Notes: generated by a model from the letters alone, not told the origin. A DNA stretch of 64,000 bases from Cupriavidus sp. WKF15 (GCF_029278605.1 NZ_CP119573.1:2356001-2420000), one strand, 5' to 3'; numbered from the stretch's first letter, positions 53,228-62,847 are shown. Made by a program: numbers and translations.

Positions 53228-54228
53228 GCGGCGGCTCCCGTGGCGCCCGCGGCGATGCGCGGGTCGATAAAGCGGTAGATCACGTCGGTCACCAGGTTGA
53301 AGAACACCACCAGGGTCGAGGTCACGAAGAAAATCCCGAGCAACAGCTGGTAGTCGCGCTGCAGCAGCGCATCGAACATCAGGCGGCCGATGCCGGGCCA
53401 CGAGAACACGGTTTCGGTCAGCACGGCGCCACCGGCCATCTGGCCGAGCTGGATGCCGGCGAACGTGATGACCGGCAGCAGCGCGTTGCGCAGCACGTGG
53501 ACGCGGATCACGCGGCCGGCCGGCACGCCCTTGGCGCGCGCGGTCTTGACGTAGTCCATGCCCATCACCTCCAGCATGGAAGCGCGCGTCAGGCGCACGT
53601 ACACGGCCATGAAGAAGCAGCCCAGCGACACGGTCGGCAGGACCAGGTGCAGCGCCACGTCCTCGACGCGGTCGAGCCCGGTGTAGCCCGCGCCGATGGT
53701 TTCCATGCCGAACGCGGGCAGCCAGCCCAGCACCACCGAGAACAGGATGATGGCCATCAGCGACAACCAGAACAGCGGCGTGGCATACAGCAGCAGCGCG
53801 CCCGACATCACCGCGCTGTCGATCCAGCGGCGGCGGTTCTCGTAGCGGGTGCGCGCCGAGATCACGCCGAGCAGCACGCCCAGCACGATCGAAAAGAGAA
53901 AGGCACCGCTCATCAGCAGGAAGGTCGCGGGCAGCCGGTCGAGAATCAGGTCCAGTACCGGCAAGTGGTTGCGGTAGGAGTAGCCCAGGTCAAGCTGCGC
54001 CACGCCCTTGAGGTAGATGCCGAGCTGGGTCAGCACGGGCTGGTCCAGGCCGAACTGCTCGCGCAGCTGGCTGACGAAGGCGGCGTCGCCGGCACCGGCC
54101 TCGCCCGCCATCACGGTGGCCGGGTCGCCCGGGGCCATCCGGATCAGGAAGAAGTTGATGACGACCACGCCGAGGACGACCACCACGGCCTTGCCGAGAC
54201 GGGCGCCAAGAAAGGATAGAAAGTTCAC
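53224..54228 (-). CDS. Oligopeptide-type ABC importer permease (DppB-like)
   Basis: A 334-residue permease with the 'LSFLGARLGKAVVVVLGVVV' N terminus and 'FFLIRMAPGDPA' motif of DppB/OppB, six transmembrane helices and an EAA loop around 'DYVKTARAKGVPAGRVI'. The start is set at GTG 54228, with GTGGAGCAAGCC upstream and the expected N-terminal length; the ATG frame at 54297 would add 23 residues that do not fit the family. It is translationally coupled to the DppC-like gene. Confidence 0.91.
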   Translation of the reverse strand: MNFLSFLGARLGKAVVVVLGVVVINFFLIRMAPGDPATVMAGEAGAGDAAFVSQLREQFGLDQPVLTQLGIYLKGVAQLDLGYSYRNHLPVLDLILDRLPATFLLMSGAFLFSIVLGVLLGVISARTRYENRRRWIDSAVMSGALLLYATPLFWLSLMAIILFSVVLGWLPAFGMETIGAGYTGLDRVEDVALHLVLPTVSLGCFFMAVYVRLTRASMLEVMGMDYVKTARAKGVPAGRVIRVHVLRNALLPVITFAGIQLGQMAGGAVLTETVFSWPGIGRLMFDALLQRDYQLLLGIFFVTSTLVVFFNLVTDVIYRFIDPRIAAGATGAAA

Positions 54229-54378
54229 GGCTTGCTCCACGCTGGCGGCCGGCGCTGGCGACCACGACACTGGGATGCGGCTGCCATCGCCGCCCACCGT
54301 GCAGGGGGTGCGGCGATGGCAGCAGTCTGGGGCGGACCGCCCGGCCGGTTCAGGCGCGGGCGGTATCGGTCGTCTCGC

Positions 54379-55983
54379 TCAGTTCTTCTCGATCGAGACG
54401 TTGTCGAAGGACTCGTTCAGGCCAATCGCGGTGGTCACGAGGTTCTTGACGTGCTTGCGATACAGCGTCGGGAACTCGACCTCGAACAGGTTGGCGTTGG
54501 CTACGTCGGTCACAAGGATCTTCTGCAGTTCGCTGTACAACTTCTGGCGTTCCGCAGGATCCATGGTCGAACCGGCCTTGGACCATAATTCGTCCGCCTT
54601 CGCGTTGCTGTAGCCCTGCACATTGGCAAACGGCGTGCCCTTGACGATATTGCGCGTCACGTACAGCCGCTCCACGCCCAGCGCGGGGTCGCCGTACTGG
54701 TAGGTGTAGGTCGATGTCAGGTCGAAGTCCCAGTTGCTGACGCGCGCCGACCAGGTGCCGGCGTCGGCGGATTCGATGCTGATCTTGAAGCCCAGTTGCT
54801 CGAGCATCTGCTTGACGTACTCGTCCAGGCGGTCCCAGTTGGCGCCGTAGGAGGTCGACAGGATCTTGACCGGATACTTGCCCACGTCCACGCCCGACTC
54901 CTTGATCAGGTCGCGGGCCTTCTTCAGGTTGAAGTCGTAGTCCGGCATGTTCTTGTCGAAGAACAGCGTGGTGGACGAGAACGGGCTGACCGCGGGCTTG
55001 CCCATGCCGAAGAAGATGTTGTTGACGATCATCTTGCGGTTGAGCGCATGCATGACCGCCTGGCGCACCTTGACGTTGTCGAACGGCGGCTTGCGCTCGT
55101 TGAGCAGCATGCTGGCCATGGGCGAAAACATCTCCCAGCCCTTGGTGGTGTATTCCACGTTGGGGAGCGCGCGCAGGCGCTTGACGTCGACATTGTCGAC
55201 ATCGCCGCCGCGCAGCACCTGCACGTCGCCCTTCTCGAAGGCCACGGCGCGCGAGGCCGAATCCGGGATCACGTAGAACACCAGCTCATCCAGGTAGGGC
55301 TTGCCCTTCTTCCAGTAGTTCGGGTTCCTGGCCAGCTTGATGTAGGCGCCCTTCTTCCACTCCTTGAACATGAAAGGCCCCGTGCCGATCGGCTTCTGGT
55401 TGGCCGGGTTGTTGCGGTAGTCCGTGCCGTCGTAGATGTGCTTGGGCATCATTGGCATGGTGCCGGTCTCGAACATCGAGATGAACGGCGGGAACGGCTC
55501 CTTGAGCTTGATCTCGACCGTGCCGTCGTTGACCGCGCGGATCGAGGCCATGTACTTGTTGAGGACCGCGCGCGTGCGCACGTGCACGTCGCGCAGCATC
55601 TTGTCGATCGAGAACACGACGTCCGCCGAGGTGAAGGGCTTGCCGTCGTGCCACTTGACGCCCTTCTGCAGCTCGAAGGTATAGGTCAGGCCGTCCGGCG
55701 AGATGGTCCACGATCTGGCCAGTTCCGGCTGCGGCTTCAGGTCCGCCGTGTAAGTCAGCAGGCCCTGGTAGATCTTGCCGGCGATGTACTGGGTCGGCGC
55801 CTGCGAGTTCATGGCGCTCACCAGGATCGGCGGCTCGGGCTGGACGATGCCGGACAGCGTACCGCCCCTGGTCTGGGCAATGGCGTTGCCGGCGGGCACG
55901 GCCAGGGGCAGCAGCGAAAGGCCGGCGGCGGCCAACGCCATCGAACATGCGCTCCGCGTCAGGCGCATCGTGAATCGGTTCAT
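54379..55983 (-). CDS. Periplasmic substrate-binding protein, SBP_bac_5 family
   Basis: A 534-residue extracytoplasmic solute-binding protein of the DppA/OppA type, delivering its ligand to the DppBC-like permeases. The signal peptide is residues about 1-36 (ending AIAQ). 'LTYTFELQKGVKWHDGKPFTSADV' is the family signature. Members bind peptides, but also nickel, opines, polyamine or glutathione conjugates. GAGGAACTGCCCG precedes the ATG. It is separated by 150 bp from the permease gene, enough for a partial terminator or processing site, common where the binding protein is made in excess. Confidence 0.92.
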   Translation of the reverse strand: MNRFTMRLTRSACSMALAAAGLSLLPLAVPAGNAIAQTRGGTLSGIVQPEPPILVSAMNSQAPTQYIAGKIYQGLLTYTADLKPQPELARSWTISPDGLTYTFELQKGVKWHDGKPFTSADVVFSIDKMLRDVHVRTRAVLNKYMASIRAVNDGTVEIKLKEPFPPFISMFETGTMPMMPKHIYDGTDYRNNPANQKPIGTGPFMFKEWKKGAYIKLARNPNYWKKGKPYLDELVFYVIPDSASRAVAFEKGDVQVLRGGDVDNVDVKRLRALPNVEYTTKGWEMFSPMASMLLNERKPPFDNVKVRQAVMHALNRKMIVNNIFFGMGKPAVSPFSSTTLFFDKNMPDYDFNLKKARDLIKESGVDVGKYPVKILSTSYGANWDRLDEYVKQMLEQLGFKISIESADAGTWSARVSNWDFDLTSTYTYQYGDPALGVERLYVTRNIVKGTPFANVQGYSNAKADELWSKAGSTMDPAERQKLYSELQKILVTDVANANLFEVEFPTLYRKHVKNLVTTAIGLNESFDNVSIEKN

Positions 55984-56050
55984 CGGGCAGTTCCTCAGTT
56001 TGGTGTGGACATCGGGATGGCAATGCCGGTTGTGCTTGCGCACGGCTTCT

Positions 56051-57400
56051 TCAGGCCGCGTCGCCGGCCGGTTCCACGCCGCACCAGTCCACCAGGAACT
56101 GGGCCAGCGTCGTGGTCACGCGCACCATGCTCTCCAGCGACACCGATTCGTCGATGCCGTGGATATTGCGGGCCTCGGGGCCGTAGCAGGTCACGGGGGT
56201 TTCCAGGCCGATGCGGAAATGCCGGGCATCGGTGGTCGCCGTAGTCGCCGCGCGGCGGATCAGCACGCCGTTGACCTTGCGGTGCGCTTCGCCCAGCGCC
56301 TGCATGCTGGGCACGTCGAGATCGAATTCGCAGCCGGGGGCATGAAAGCCCTCATAGCGGATGCGCAGTTCGAGGTTGCTGGCCAGGCGCTCGACGGTGG
56401 CGCGAATGCGCGCTTCGACGGTGGCCTTGGCCTCGTTGATGTCCATGTCGGGGAAGAAACCGATGCGCACGCCCAGCGTGCAGGTGCACGGCACCGACGA
56501 ATTCCACTCGCCGCCCTGGATCTGGCCGAGATTGAAGTTGATCGGGTGCGCATGGTCGCGGTACGCGGCCGGCCGGCGTTCGGGGCGGTTCCATTCGGCT
56601 TCGAGCTGGCGCAGGTCTTCCATCACCGCGATGCCGGCTTCGACCGGGTTGACACCGCTGGTCATGTAAGCGGCATGGGCGGGCTTGCCAGTCAGGTCGA
56701 TGAACATCCAGAACACGCCCACCTGCGCGCTCATCAGGCTCTCGCCCAGCGGCTCGGGGATGATCACGGTGTCAAAGGAAGCCAGCTTGCCGGCGCCCAC
56801 CGCGCTGCGCAACGCCGCCACCGTGGCCAGCGCGCCGTTGCCGGTGTTCTCCTCTTCCAGCACCGCATTGAAGCCGACCGCGCCAGCCGGCTGCAGGCCC
56901 AGGCTGGCCAGCGCCTTGAACGCCGCCAGCGCGCAGACGATGCCGCCCTTCATGTCGCCGGCGCCGCGGCCGTACAGCCATCCGTCGCGCACTACCGGCT
57001 CGAACGGCGGCTGGCTCCACATCGACGCCGGCCCGGTCGGCACTACGTCGAGATGACCATTGAACAGCACTGAGCGCCCGCCCTTGCGGCCTGGCCGGTG
57101 CGTCGCCAGCAGGTTGTAGCGGCCGCCATCGGGGCAACACGCCGGCGAATACATCGGCAGATGGCGGATGTCCTCGGTCCTCAGCGCGATGCGCTCGGAT
57201 GGCAGGCCCAGGTCCGCCAGCGCCGCTTCGATGAATTCCGCGGCGGGCTGCTCTTCGCCCGACGGGCTCCTGGCCGCCACGAAGCCTGACAGCGTCTCGA
57301 CCATATAGGGCACGAGCGCGCGCACGGCGCCGGAGAGTTCGTCGGTGGTCGGCACGGCGACCAGCTTGGCAGACGGGCTGAAGGAATCAAGACCTGACAC
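56051..57400 (-). CDS. M20-family deacylase/peptidase (ArgE/DapE-like)
   Basis: A 449-residue zinc hydrolase of the ArgE/DapE branch of M20, removing an acyl group from an amino acid or splitting a dipeptide-like bond. Metal-site residues are His116 and Asp118 ('LFNGHLDVVP'), Asp149 ('GRGAGDMKGG') and Glu182-184 ('LEEENTG'). The start is the GTG at 57400, with CAGGAGCTCCC ahead; a longer ATG frame overlaps the regulatory gap. It is the first gene of the operon, divergent from the MocR-type regulator. Together with the importer it suggests uptake of an acylated or peptide-linked compound. Confidence 0.88.
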   Translation of the reverse strand: MSGLDSFSPSAKLVAVPTTDELSGAVRALVPYMVETLSGFVAARSPSGEEQPAAEFIEAALADLGLPSERIALRTEDIRHLPMYSPACCPDGGRYNLLATHRPGRKGGRSVLFNGHLDVVPTGPASMWSQPPFEPVVRDGWLYGRGAGDMKGGIVCALAAFKALASLGLQPAGAVGFNAVLEEENTGNGALATVAALRSAVGAGKLASFDTVIIPEPLGESLMSAQVGVFWMFIDLTGKPAHAAYMTSGVNPVEAGIAVMEDLRQLEAEWNRPERRPAAYRDHAHPINFNLGQIQGGEWNSSVPCTCTLGVRIGFFPDMDINEAKATVEARIRATVERLASNLELRIRYEGFHAPGCEFDLDVPSMQALGEAHRKVNGVLIRRAATTATTDARHFRIGLETPVTCYGPEARNIHGIDESVSLESMVRVTTTLAQFLVDWCGVEPAGDAA

Positions 57401-57485
57401 GGGAGCTCCTGGCGAGGGGGACGCACGAGGCGCCAGGCATTGCTGCCCGCCGGCGCCATCCATGAGTGGAAAATTAAACGATCGT

Positions 57486-57493
57486 TGGTACCA
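57486..57493. promoter_or_regulatory. Candidate operator for the MocR-type regulator
   Basis: TGGTACCA is a perfect 8-bp palindrome in the 131-bp gap between the M20 operon and the MocR gene, followed by TACATAGGTCC. It is the only conspicuous symmetric element in the gap. The assignment rests on position only; no consensus for this regulator is known to me. Confidence 0.3.
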
Positions 57494-57531
57494 TACATAG
57501 GTCCAAGTCCGAGACCATTGCTGGAGCCACT

Positions 57532-59127
57532 TTGAAGGAAGTCATTCTGTCCGAGCTGTTGCTGCAGCGCCTGGAACGTCCGGCGGGAGCCAAGGCGGAT
57601 AGCGGCGGCGCGCATATGAATCGCCAGCTCTACGAAATCATCCGCCAGGAAATCCTTGCCGGATCAATGCCAGCAGGCTGCAAGCTGCCGGCGTCGCGCC
57701 TGCTCGCCAAGGAACTAGCGGTTTCCCGCAATACCGTTCTTTACGCCTACGAGCAATTGCTGGCGGAGGGCTATGTCACGGCATCCACCGGAAGTGGCAC
57801 CTTTGTGTCGCAGACTTTTCCCGACCATAGTGCGTTGCACAAGCCCGGGGCCCGAAGTGGCACCATGGCAGTGCCCGCGGTGCAGCAAAGCCTGAACCGC
57901 TTTGACCTGTCACGGCGCGGCATGCACCTTGTCGCGAACGCCGGGGCCTCGGACCGGCAATGGGGGGCATTCATGGCAGGCGTGCCCGATGTCTCGCTGT
58001 TCCCGCATGCGGTCTGGGCGCGGCTGCTGAACAAGCACTGGCGCAACCCGCGCCCGGAATTGCTGACCTATGCCCACCATGGCGGCTACCTGCCACTGCG
58101 GCGCGTGCTGGCCGAGCACCTGCGGCTCGCACGTTCGGTGCGCTGCGAGCCGGAGCAGATCATCCTGACCACCGGGATCCACCAGGCCATCGACCTGATC
58201 GCACGCCTGCTGGCCGATCCGGGCGACAAGGCCTGGATGGAAGACCCCGGCTACTGGGGCACGCGCAGCCTGCTGACCAATGCCGGCGTGGACGTAATCC
58301 CGGTGCCGGTCGACGACGAAGGCATCGCGCCCGACGCTGCCACGCTGCAGAACCCGCCGCGCTTCATCTTCGCCACGCCATCGCACCAGTACCCGCTGGG
58401 CACGGTCATGAGCCTGACGCGCCGGCGCATGCTGCTCGAGTACGCGCGCCAGCGCGGGGCGTGGATCGTCGAGGACGACTACGACAGCGAATTCCGCTTT
58501 GAAGGCCGTCCGCTGGCTTCGCTGCAGGGCCTAGACGAGCACGACCGCGTCATCTACATGGGGACCTTTTCCAAGACGCTCTTCCCCGGGCTGCGCATGG
58601 GCTTCATGGTGCTGCCAAAGCCGCTGGCACCGCATTTCGCCACCGGCCTGTCCGAGTTGTTCCGCGAAGGCCAGCTCATCCAGCAGGCGGTGCTGGCGGA
58701 CTTTATCGAGGAAGGCCACTACGCCACGCACCTGCGCCGCATGCGGCTGCGCTATGCGCAGCGCCAGGGCCTGCTGCGCGAAGCCATTGCCGCGCGCTTC
58801 GGCCAGGACTGGCCAACCTCCACCCATGAAGCCGGGCTGCACCTGGTGATGCACCTGCCGCCGGGCGCCGATGACCTCGGCATCAGCATGGCCGCGCGCA
58901 CCCAGGGCCTGTCGGCACGGCCGCTCTCGCGCTACTACGCTGACGAAGTCCGCGCGCGGCAGGGCCTGTTGCTGGGCTATGCCTGCGTACCCGAAGACGA
59001 TATCAGCCCCGCCTTCCACAAGCTGGCCGAGGTCATCGAACCGGCCATGGAGCACCTGGCCCGCACGCGCCAGCCGCCGCGCGAGTTCCGCGCGCGCATC
59101 AACACCGAAGCATGGAGCGGCGCATGA
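57532..59127 (+). CDS. MocR/GabR-type PLP-dependent transcription regulator
   Basis: A 531-residue regulator with an N-terminal GntR-type winged HTH (residues about 28-97, 'LAKELAVSRNTVLYAYEQLLAEGYV') and a C-terminal class I aminotransferase-like domain. The PLP-binding Lys is Lys348 ('TFSKTLFPG'). GabR, the best-known member, senses GABA with PLP and activates gabTD. A TTG start at 57532 has CTGGAG well placed; an ATG at 57616 would remove the first 28 residues but keep the HTH. Its position next to an operon with gabT and gabD makes it the likely GABA- or amine-responsive regulator of that operon. Confidence 0.9.
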   Translation: MKEVILSELLLQRLERPAGAKADSGGAHMNRQLYEIIRQEILAGSMPAGCKLPASRLLAKELAVSRNTVLYAYEQLLAEGYVTASTGSGTFVSQTFPDHSALHKPGARSGTMAVPAVQQSLNRFDLSRRGMHLVANAGASDRQWGAFMAGVPDVSLFPHAVWARLLNKHWRNPRPELLTYAHHGGYLPLRRVLAEHLRLARSVRCEPEQIILTTGIHQAIDLIARLLADPGDKAWMEDPGYWGTRSLLTNAGVDVIPVPVDDEGIAPDAATLQNPPRFIFATPSHQYPLGTVMSLTRRRMLLEYARQRGAWIVEDDYDSEFRFEGRPLASLQGLDEHDRVIYMGTFSKTLFPGLRMGFMVLPKPLAPHFATGLSELFREGQLIQQAVLADFIEEGHYATHLRRMRLRYAQRQGLLREAIAARFGQDWPTSTHEAGLHLVMHLPPGADDLGISMAARTQGLSARPLSRYYADEVRARQGLLLGYACVPEDDISPAFHKLAEVIEPAMEHLARTRQPPREFRARINTEAWSGA

Positions 59128-59285
59128 GCCTGGCGTCCGGCGTGGCGCCACCGTGCGGGCGCCGATTGGCCCTTATCATCCGCCGCCGGCTTGCATAGGA
59201 TTCCTGGCTTGCCTGCCGCGGCCCCACGCGAGGTCCACTCGGCTCCCACGCGGCTCCCTCTTCACGCAAACGGAAAGGTCCCCCA

Positions 59286-60704
59286 ATGGCAACACCGCTA
59301 AGTACCCCGCCCCTGCTGGACGAACTGGCAGCCGTCCTGGACGCCGCCGGCCTGCAGACCGGCGACGCCATCGAGACCCGCTTCCGCAAGGACTGGTACG
59401 CGCCGCTGGATGCCGAGTCTCCGCTGGCCGTGGCGCGGCCGCGCAGCACGGCCGAGGTATCGGCGGTGCTGGCCATCTGCAATCGCCACCGCCAGCCCGT
59501 GGTGCCGCAAGGCGGCCTGACCGGCCTTGCGGGTGCGGCCACGCCCGCCGGCGGCGAGCTGGTCCTGTCGCTCGAACGCATGCGCGGCGTGGAGGAGATC
59601 GACCCGCAGGCAGGGACCATGACCGTGCTTGCCGGCACCACGCTGCAAGCCGCGCAGGAAGCGGCGCGCGCCGCCAACTGGCTGTTCCCCGTGGACCTGG
59701 GCGCGCGCGGCAGCTGCCAGATCGGCGGCAACATTGCCACCAACGCGGGCGGCAACCGGGTAATCCGCTACGGCATGATGCGCGACCAGGTGCTCGGCCT
59801 CGAAGCGGTACTGGCCGAAGGGACCGTGGTCAGTTCGCTCAACAAGATGCAGAAGAACAACGCCGGCTATGACCTGCGCCAGCTCTTCATCGGCAGCGAA
59901 GGCACGCTGGGCGTGATCACGCGCGCGGTCCTGCGGCTCGCGCCGCTTCCCGCCGCCACGCAGACCGCGCTATGCGCGCTGGGCAGCTACGACGATGTGG
60001 TAGCACTGCTGCGCCATGCGCAACGCCGGTTGTCGGGGCGTGTTTCAGCGTTCGAGGCAATGTGGGCGGACTTTTATGAACTGGTGACGACCCGCGTGGC
60101 TGGCGTGCGCGCGCCACTGCCGGCCGGAGCGCCCTTCTATGTACTGATCGACCTGCAAGGCAATGACGCTCGCCAGGATGGCGCAGCCTTCGAGTCGATG
60201 CTCGAAAGCGCGATGGAAGCGGGCCTTGTCACAGACGCCGCGGTGGCATCCAGCGAGAAGGAAGCCGAGAGCTTCTGGAAGCTGCGCGACGCCGTCGCCG
60301 AGTTCCCGGTAATGTGGGCACCGAATGCCGCCTACGACGTGAGCCTGCCGATCGGCCGGATCGGTCGCTTCGCCGAGAGCCTGCGCAGTGCCGTGCTCGC
60401 GCGCTGGCCGCATGCCGAACTCGTCAACTTCGGCCATGTGGGCGACAGCAACCTGCACGTCAGCGTGTATTTTCCTGGCGCGACCGCCGCCGACTTCCCC
60501 GAGCACGAGATCAGTGAAGTGCTCTACCCGAAAGTCAGCGAGTTCGAAGGCAGCATTTCCGCCGAGCACGGTATCGGCACGCACAAGAAGCCATTCCTCG
60601 GCCACTCCCGCACGCCGGATGCGCTCGCGCTGATGCGCCTGCTCAAGCGCTCGCTCGATCCCAGCAATATCCTGTGCCCGGGGCGCGTGATCGACGTGGA
60701 TTGA
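59286..60704 (+). CDS. FAD-linked 2-hydroxyacid dehydrogenase (GlcD/D2HGDH-like)
   Basis: A 472-residue FAD-binding oxidoreductase. The PCMH-type FAD domain is residues about 40-225 ('PVVPQGGLTGLAGAATP', 'GGNIATNAGGNRVIRYG'). The C-terminal FAD-oxidase domain has 'NFGHVGDSNLHVSV' with metal-binding His residues and 'SISAEHGIGTHKK'. Such enzymes oxidise D-lactate, glycolate or D-2-hydroxyglutarate. There are no GlcE/GlcF partners, which favours a stand-alone D-2-hydroxyglutarate or D-lactate dehydrogenase. It is 158 bp after the MocR gene and convergent with a LysR gene. Confidence 0.88.
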   Translation: MATPLSTPPLLDELAAVLDAAGLQTGDAIETRFRKDWYAPLDAESPLAVARPRSTAEVSAVLAICNRHRQPVVPQGGLTGLAGAATPAGGELVLSLERMRGVEEIDPQAGTMTVLAGTTLQAAQEAARAANWLFPVDLGARGSCQIGGNIATNAGGNRVIRYGMMRDQVLGLEAVLAEGTVVSSLNKMQKNNAGYDLRQLFIGSEGTLGVITRAVLRLAPLPAATQTALCALGSYDDVVALLRHAQRRLSGRVSAFEAMWADFYELVTTRVAGVRAPLPAGAPFYVLIDLQGNDARQDGAAFESMLESAMEAGLVTDAAVASSEKEAESFWKLRDAVAEFPVMWAPNAAYDVSLPIGRIGRFAESLRSAVLARWPHAELVNFGHVGDSNLHVSVYFPGATAADFPEHEISEVLYPKVSEFEGSISAEHGIGTHKKPFLGHSRTPDALALMRLLKRSLDPSNILCPGRVIDVD

Positions 60705-60716
60705 CCTGAGACACCG

Positions 60717-61664
60717 CTAGCCGCCCAGCACCTCCGCCGCCAGTTCGCTCTCCAGCCATTCGCGAAAGCGCCGCACGCCGCTGCGCGCGCCGGGCGACTC
60801 CACGATGCGATAGGACATGCCATCGGACACGTGCTGCGGCAGCACCACCTCGAGCCGTCCGCTGCCGAGCAGCGGCAGCACCAGCGGCGTGCGCCCGATG
60901 GCCACGCCCGCGCCCTGCGCCGCGGCGTTGAGCACGTGCTCGTATTGCGAAAAATACAGGCACGGCTGCCGCGCCGACTGCGCCAGGCCTAGCCGCCCAT
61001 ACCACTGCGGCCACGACATCCACGGGAAGCGCCCGGCCGGGTCATGGAACACCAGCAGCGGCTGGCGCACGAGGTCCCCCACCTCGCGCACACGGGCCGC
61101 CACGGCCGGCGCCGCCACCAGCATCAGGCGTTCGCGCAGCAATGGGGATTCATCCGGAGCGGGCGGCGCCAGGCGGATCGCCAGGTCGAAGCCTTCCCGC
61201 TCAAGGTTGGCGTTGGCTTCCGATGCATCCACGCGCACGTCGATCCCTGGCGCCACGGCCTGGAAGCGCGCGAGCTTGGGCACCAGCCACAGCGACGCGA
61301 ACGACGGCGTGGTGGTCACGGCGATCGACACGCGCTCCGTAGACAGCAGGCGCTCGACCGCGTCGCCAAGCTGCGCGATCGCGGCCCGCGCGGCCTCATA
61401 GAGCTGGCGGCCTTCGCCGGTCAGGGCGAGCCCCTTGCCACCCCGCACGAACAGGGCCACCCCGAGCACGTCCTCCAGGCTCTTGACCTGCTTGCTCACG
61501 GCCGACTGGGTCAGGCACAGCTCCTGCGCGGCGGCGGTAAAACTCAGATGGCGCGCGCTGCTTTCGAAGCCGCGGATGGCATCGAGCGAGATCGCACGCA
61601 AGGCGTTGGCACTGGCCTGGCTCAAAAGGGTCATGACGGGCAGGAATACCTCGGATGAAAACAC
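60717..61664 (-). CDS. LysR-family regulator (GcvA-like)
   Basis: A 315-residue LysR-type regulator with the HTH 'AIRGFESSARHLSFTAAAQELCLTQSAVSKQVKSLE' typical of the GcvA group. The effector domain follows ('VSIAVTTTPSFASLWLVPKLARF'). The start at 61664 has CCGGAAG upstream; an ATG 10 codons on is the alternative. It is divergent from the DUF2917/enoyl-CoA hydratase pair, 77 bp away, and convergent with the FAD-dehydrogenase gene, so either may be a target. Confidence 0.9.
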   Translation of the reverse strand: MFSSEVFLPVMTLLSQASANALRAISLDAIRGFESSARHLSFTAAAQELCLTQSAVSKQVKSLEDVLGVALFVRGGKGLALTGEGRQLYEAARAAIAQLGDAVERLLSTERVSIAVTTTPSFASLWLVPKLARFQAVAPGIDVRVDASEANANLEREGFDLAIRLAPPAPDESPLLRERLMLVAAPAVAARVREVGDLVRQPLLVFHDPAGRFPWMSWPQWYGRLGLAQSARQPCLYFSQYEHVLNAAAQGAGVAIGRTPLVLPLLGSGRLEVVLPQHVSDGMSYRIVESPGARSGVRRFREWLESELAAEVLGG

Positions 61665-61741
61665 TTCCGGCCACGCCGGCCGGATCGCGCCAACAATGAT
61701 GTCACGGACTTGCCTGCTCGTCAGGCTGCAAGGAGATCGCC

Positions 61742-62047
61742 GTGACCACGATGCAACTGTGGCGCCTGGCCGGCGCCGCGACCTACACGATTACGTTGCG
61801 CGAAGGCGACTGCCTGCGTTGCCTGGACGGGCAGGTCTGGATCACGCGCGAATGCGCGAGCCGAGCCGAATCGGCGCGCGACATCGTGCTCGACACCGGC
61901 GAGCGCTTGTGCGCCAGGACCACCATCACCTGTTTCGTTTCAGCGTTGCGCCGCCGGCCCGCCTGTATTGCGGTCAACGCCGAAGCACCAGCCGGGCGCT
62001 CGCCCGGCGCTGTCATCCACCGCTTCCTGGAGGAAATCTGCACATGA
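61742..62047 (+). CDS. DUF2917-family protein
   Basis: A 101-residue protein beginning at GTG 61742 after AAGGAGATCGCC. The beta-rich core 'CLRCLDGQVWITRECASRAES' followed by 'DIVLDTGERL' is typical of DUF2917, a cupin-like domain of unknown function found next to LysR regulators in Burkholderiaceae. Its end overlaps the enoyl-CoA hydratase start by 4 bp (ATGA). Its role is unknown. Confidence 0.75.
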   Translation: MTTMQLWRLAGAATYTITLREGDCLRCLDGQVWITRECASRAESARDIVLDTGERLCARTTITCFVSALRRRPACIAVNAEAPAGRSPGAVIHRFLEEICT

Positions 62048-62835
62048 CGGACCTGATTGAAGCCGAACGCCATGGCCAGCACACGCTGCTGGTCCTGAAC
62101 CGGCCCGACAAGCTCAATGCCCTCAGCTATGCGCTGATCGATGCGCTGATGGCGCGGCTCGACGCCGCCGAGGACGACGATACCGTGCGCACCGTGATCC
62201 TGACCGGCAAGGGCACGCGCGCGTTCAGCGCGGGCGCCGACATCGCCGGCTTTGCGCCGGACCTGGAGGCCTCGCCGGAGCTAGCGCTGCGCCGCTTCCT
62301 GATGCGCGGACAGGCACTGACGCGCCGGATCGAGAACTTCCCCAAGCCGGTGATCGCCGCCATCAATGGACTGGCGTTCGGAGGCGGCTGCGAGGTGATG
62401 GAGGCCTGCAGCCTGGCGGTGGCGGCCGAGCACGCGACCTTCGCCAAGCCGGAGATCCGGCTCGGCTTTCCGCCGACGTTCGGCGGCACGCAGCGGCTGC
62501 CGCGGCATGTGGGACGCAAGCACGCCAACGAGATGATCCTGACGGGCGACGCCATCGGCGCCGACGAGGCAGCGCGCATCGGGCTGGTCAACCGCGTGGT
62601 GCCTGCCGATGCGCTGCTGCAGGCATGCATCGATCTCGCGGAGCGCATCGCCCGGCATTCGCCGATCGCCGTGACCGCCTGCCTGCGGGCGGTCACACGC
62701 GGCATCAATGTGCCGGTCGATGAGGGGCTGGCGATCGAAGCCATGCAGTTCCGCGCCGCCGCGGCCAGCGCGGACGCGCGCGAAGGCACGCGCGCGTTCC
62801 TGGAGAAACGCGAGCCGGCTTTCGCCGGCCGCTGA
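62044..62835 (+). CDS. Enoyl-CoA hydratase/isomerase
   Basis: A 263-residue crotonase-fold enzyme. The oxyanion-hole regions 'AFSAGADIAGF' and 'INGLAFGGGCEVMEACSL' are present, with catalytic Glu residues in 'CEVMEA' and 'PEIRLGFPPTFGGTQRLPR'. It should hydrate 2-enoyl-CoA in fatty- or aromatic-acid breakdown. It is translationally coupled to DUF2917 and convergent (12-bp gap) with the dihydrolipoyl dehydrogenase-like gene. The start at 62044 is fixed by the ATGA overlap. Confidence 0.92.
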   Translation: MTDLIEAERHGQHTLLVLNRPDKLNALSYALIDALMARLDAAEDDDTVRTVILTGKGTRAFSAGADIAGFAPDLEASPELALRRFLMRGQALTRRIENFPKPVIAAINGLAFGGGCEVMEACSLAVAAEHATFAKPEIRLGFPPTFGGTQRLPRHVGRKHANEMILTGDAIGADEAARIGLVNRVVPADALLQACIDLAERIARHSPIAVTACLRAVTRGINVPVDEGLAIEAMQFRAAAASADAREGTRAFLEKREPAFAGR

Positions 62836-62847
62836 ATCCCGATCGCT

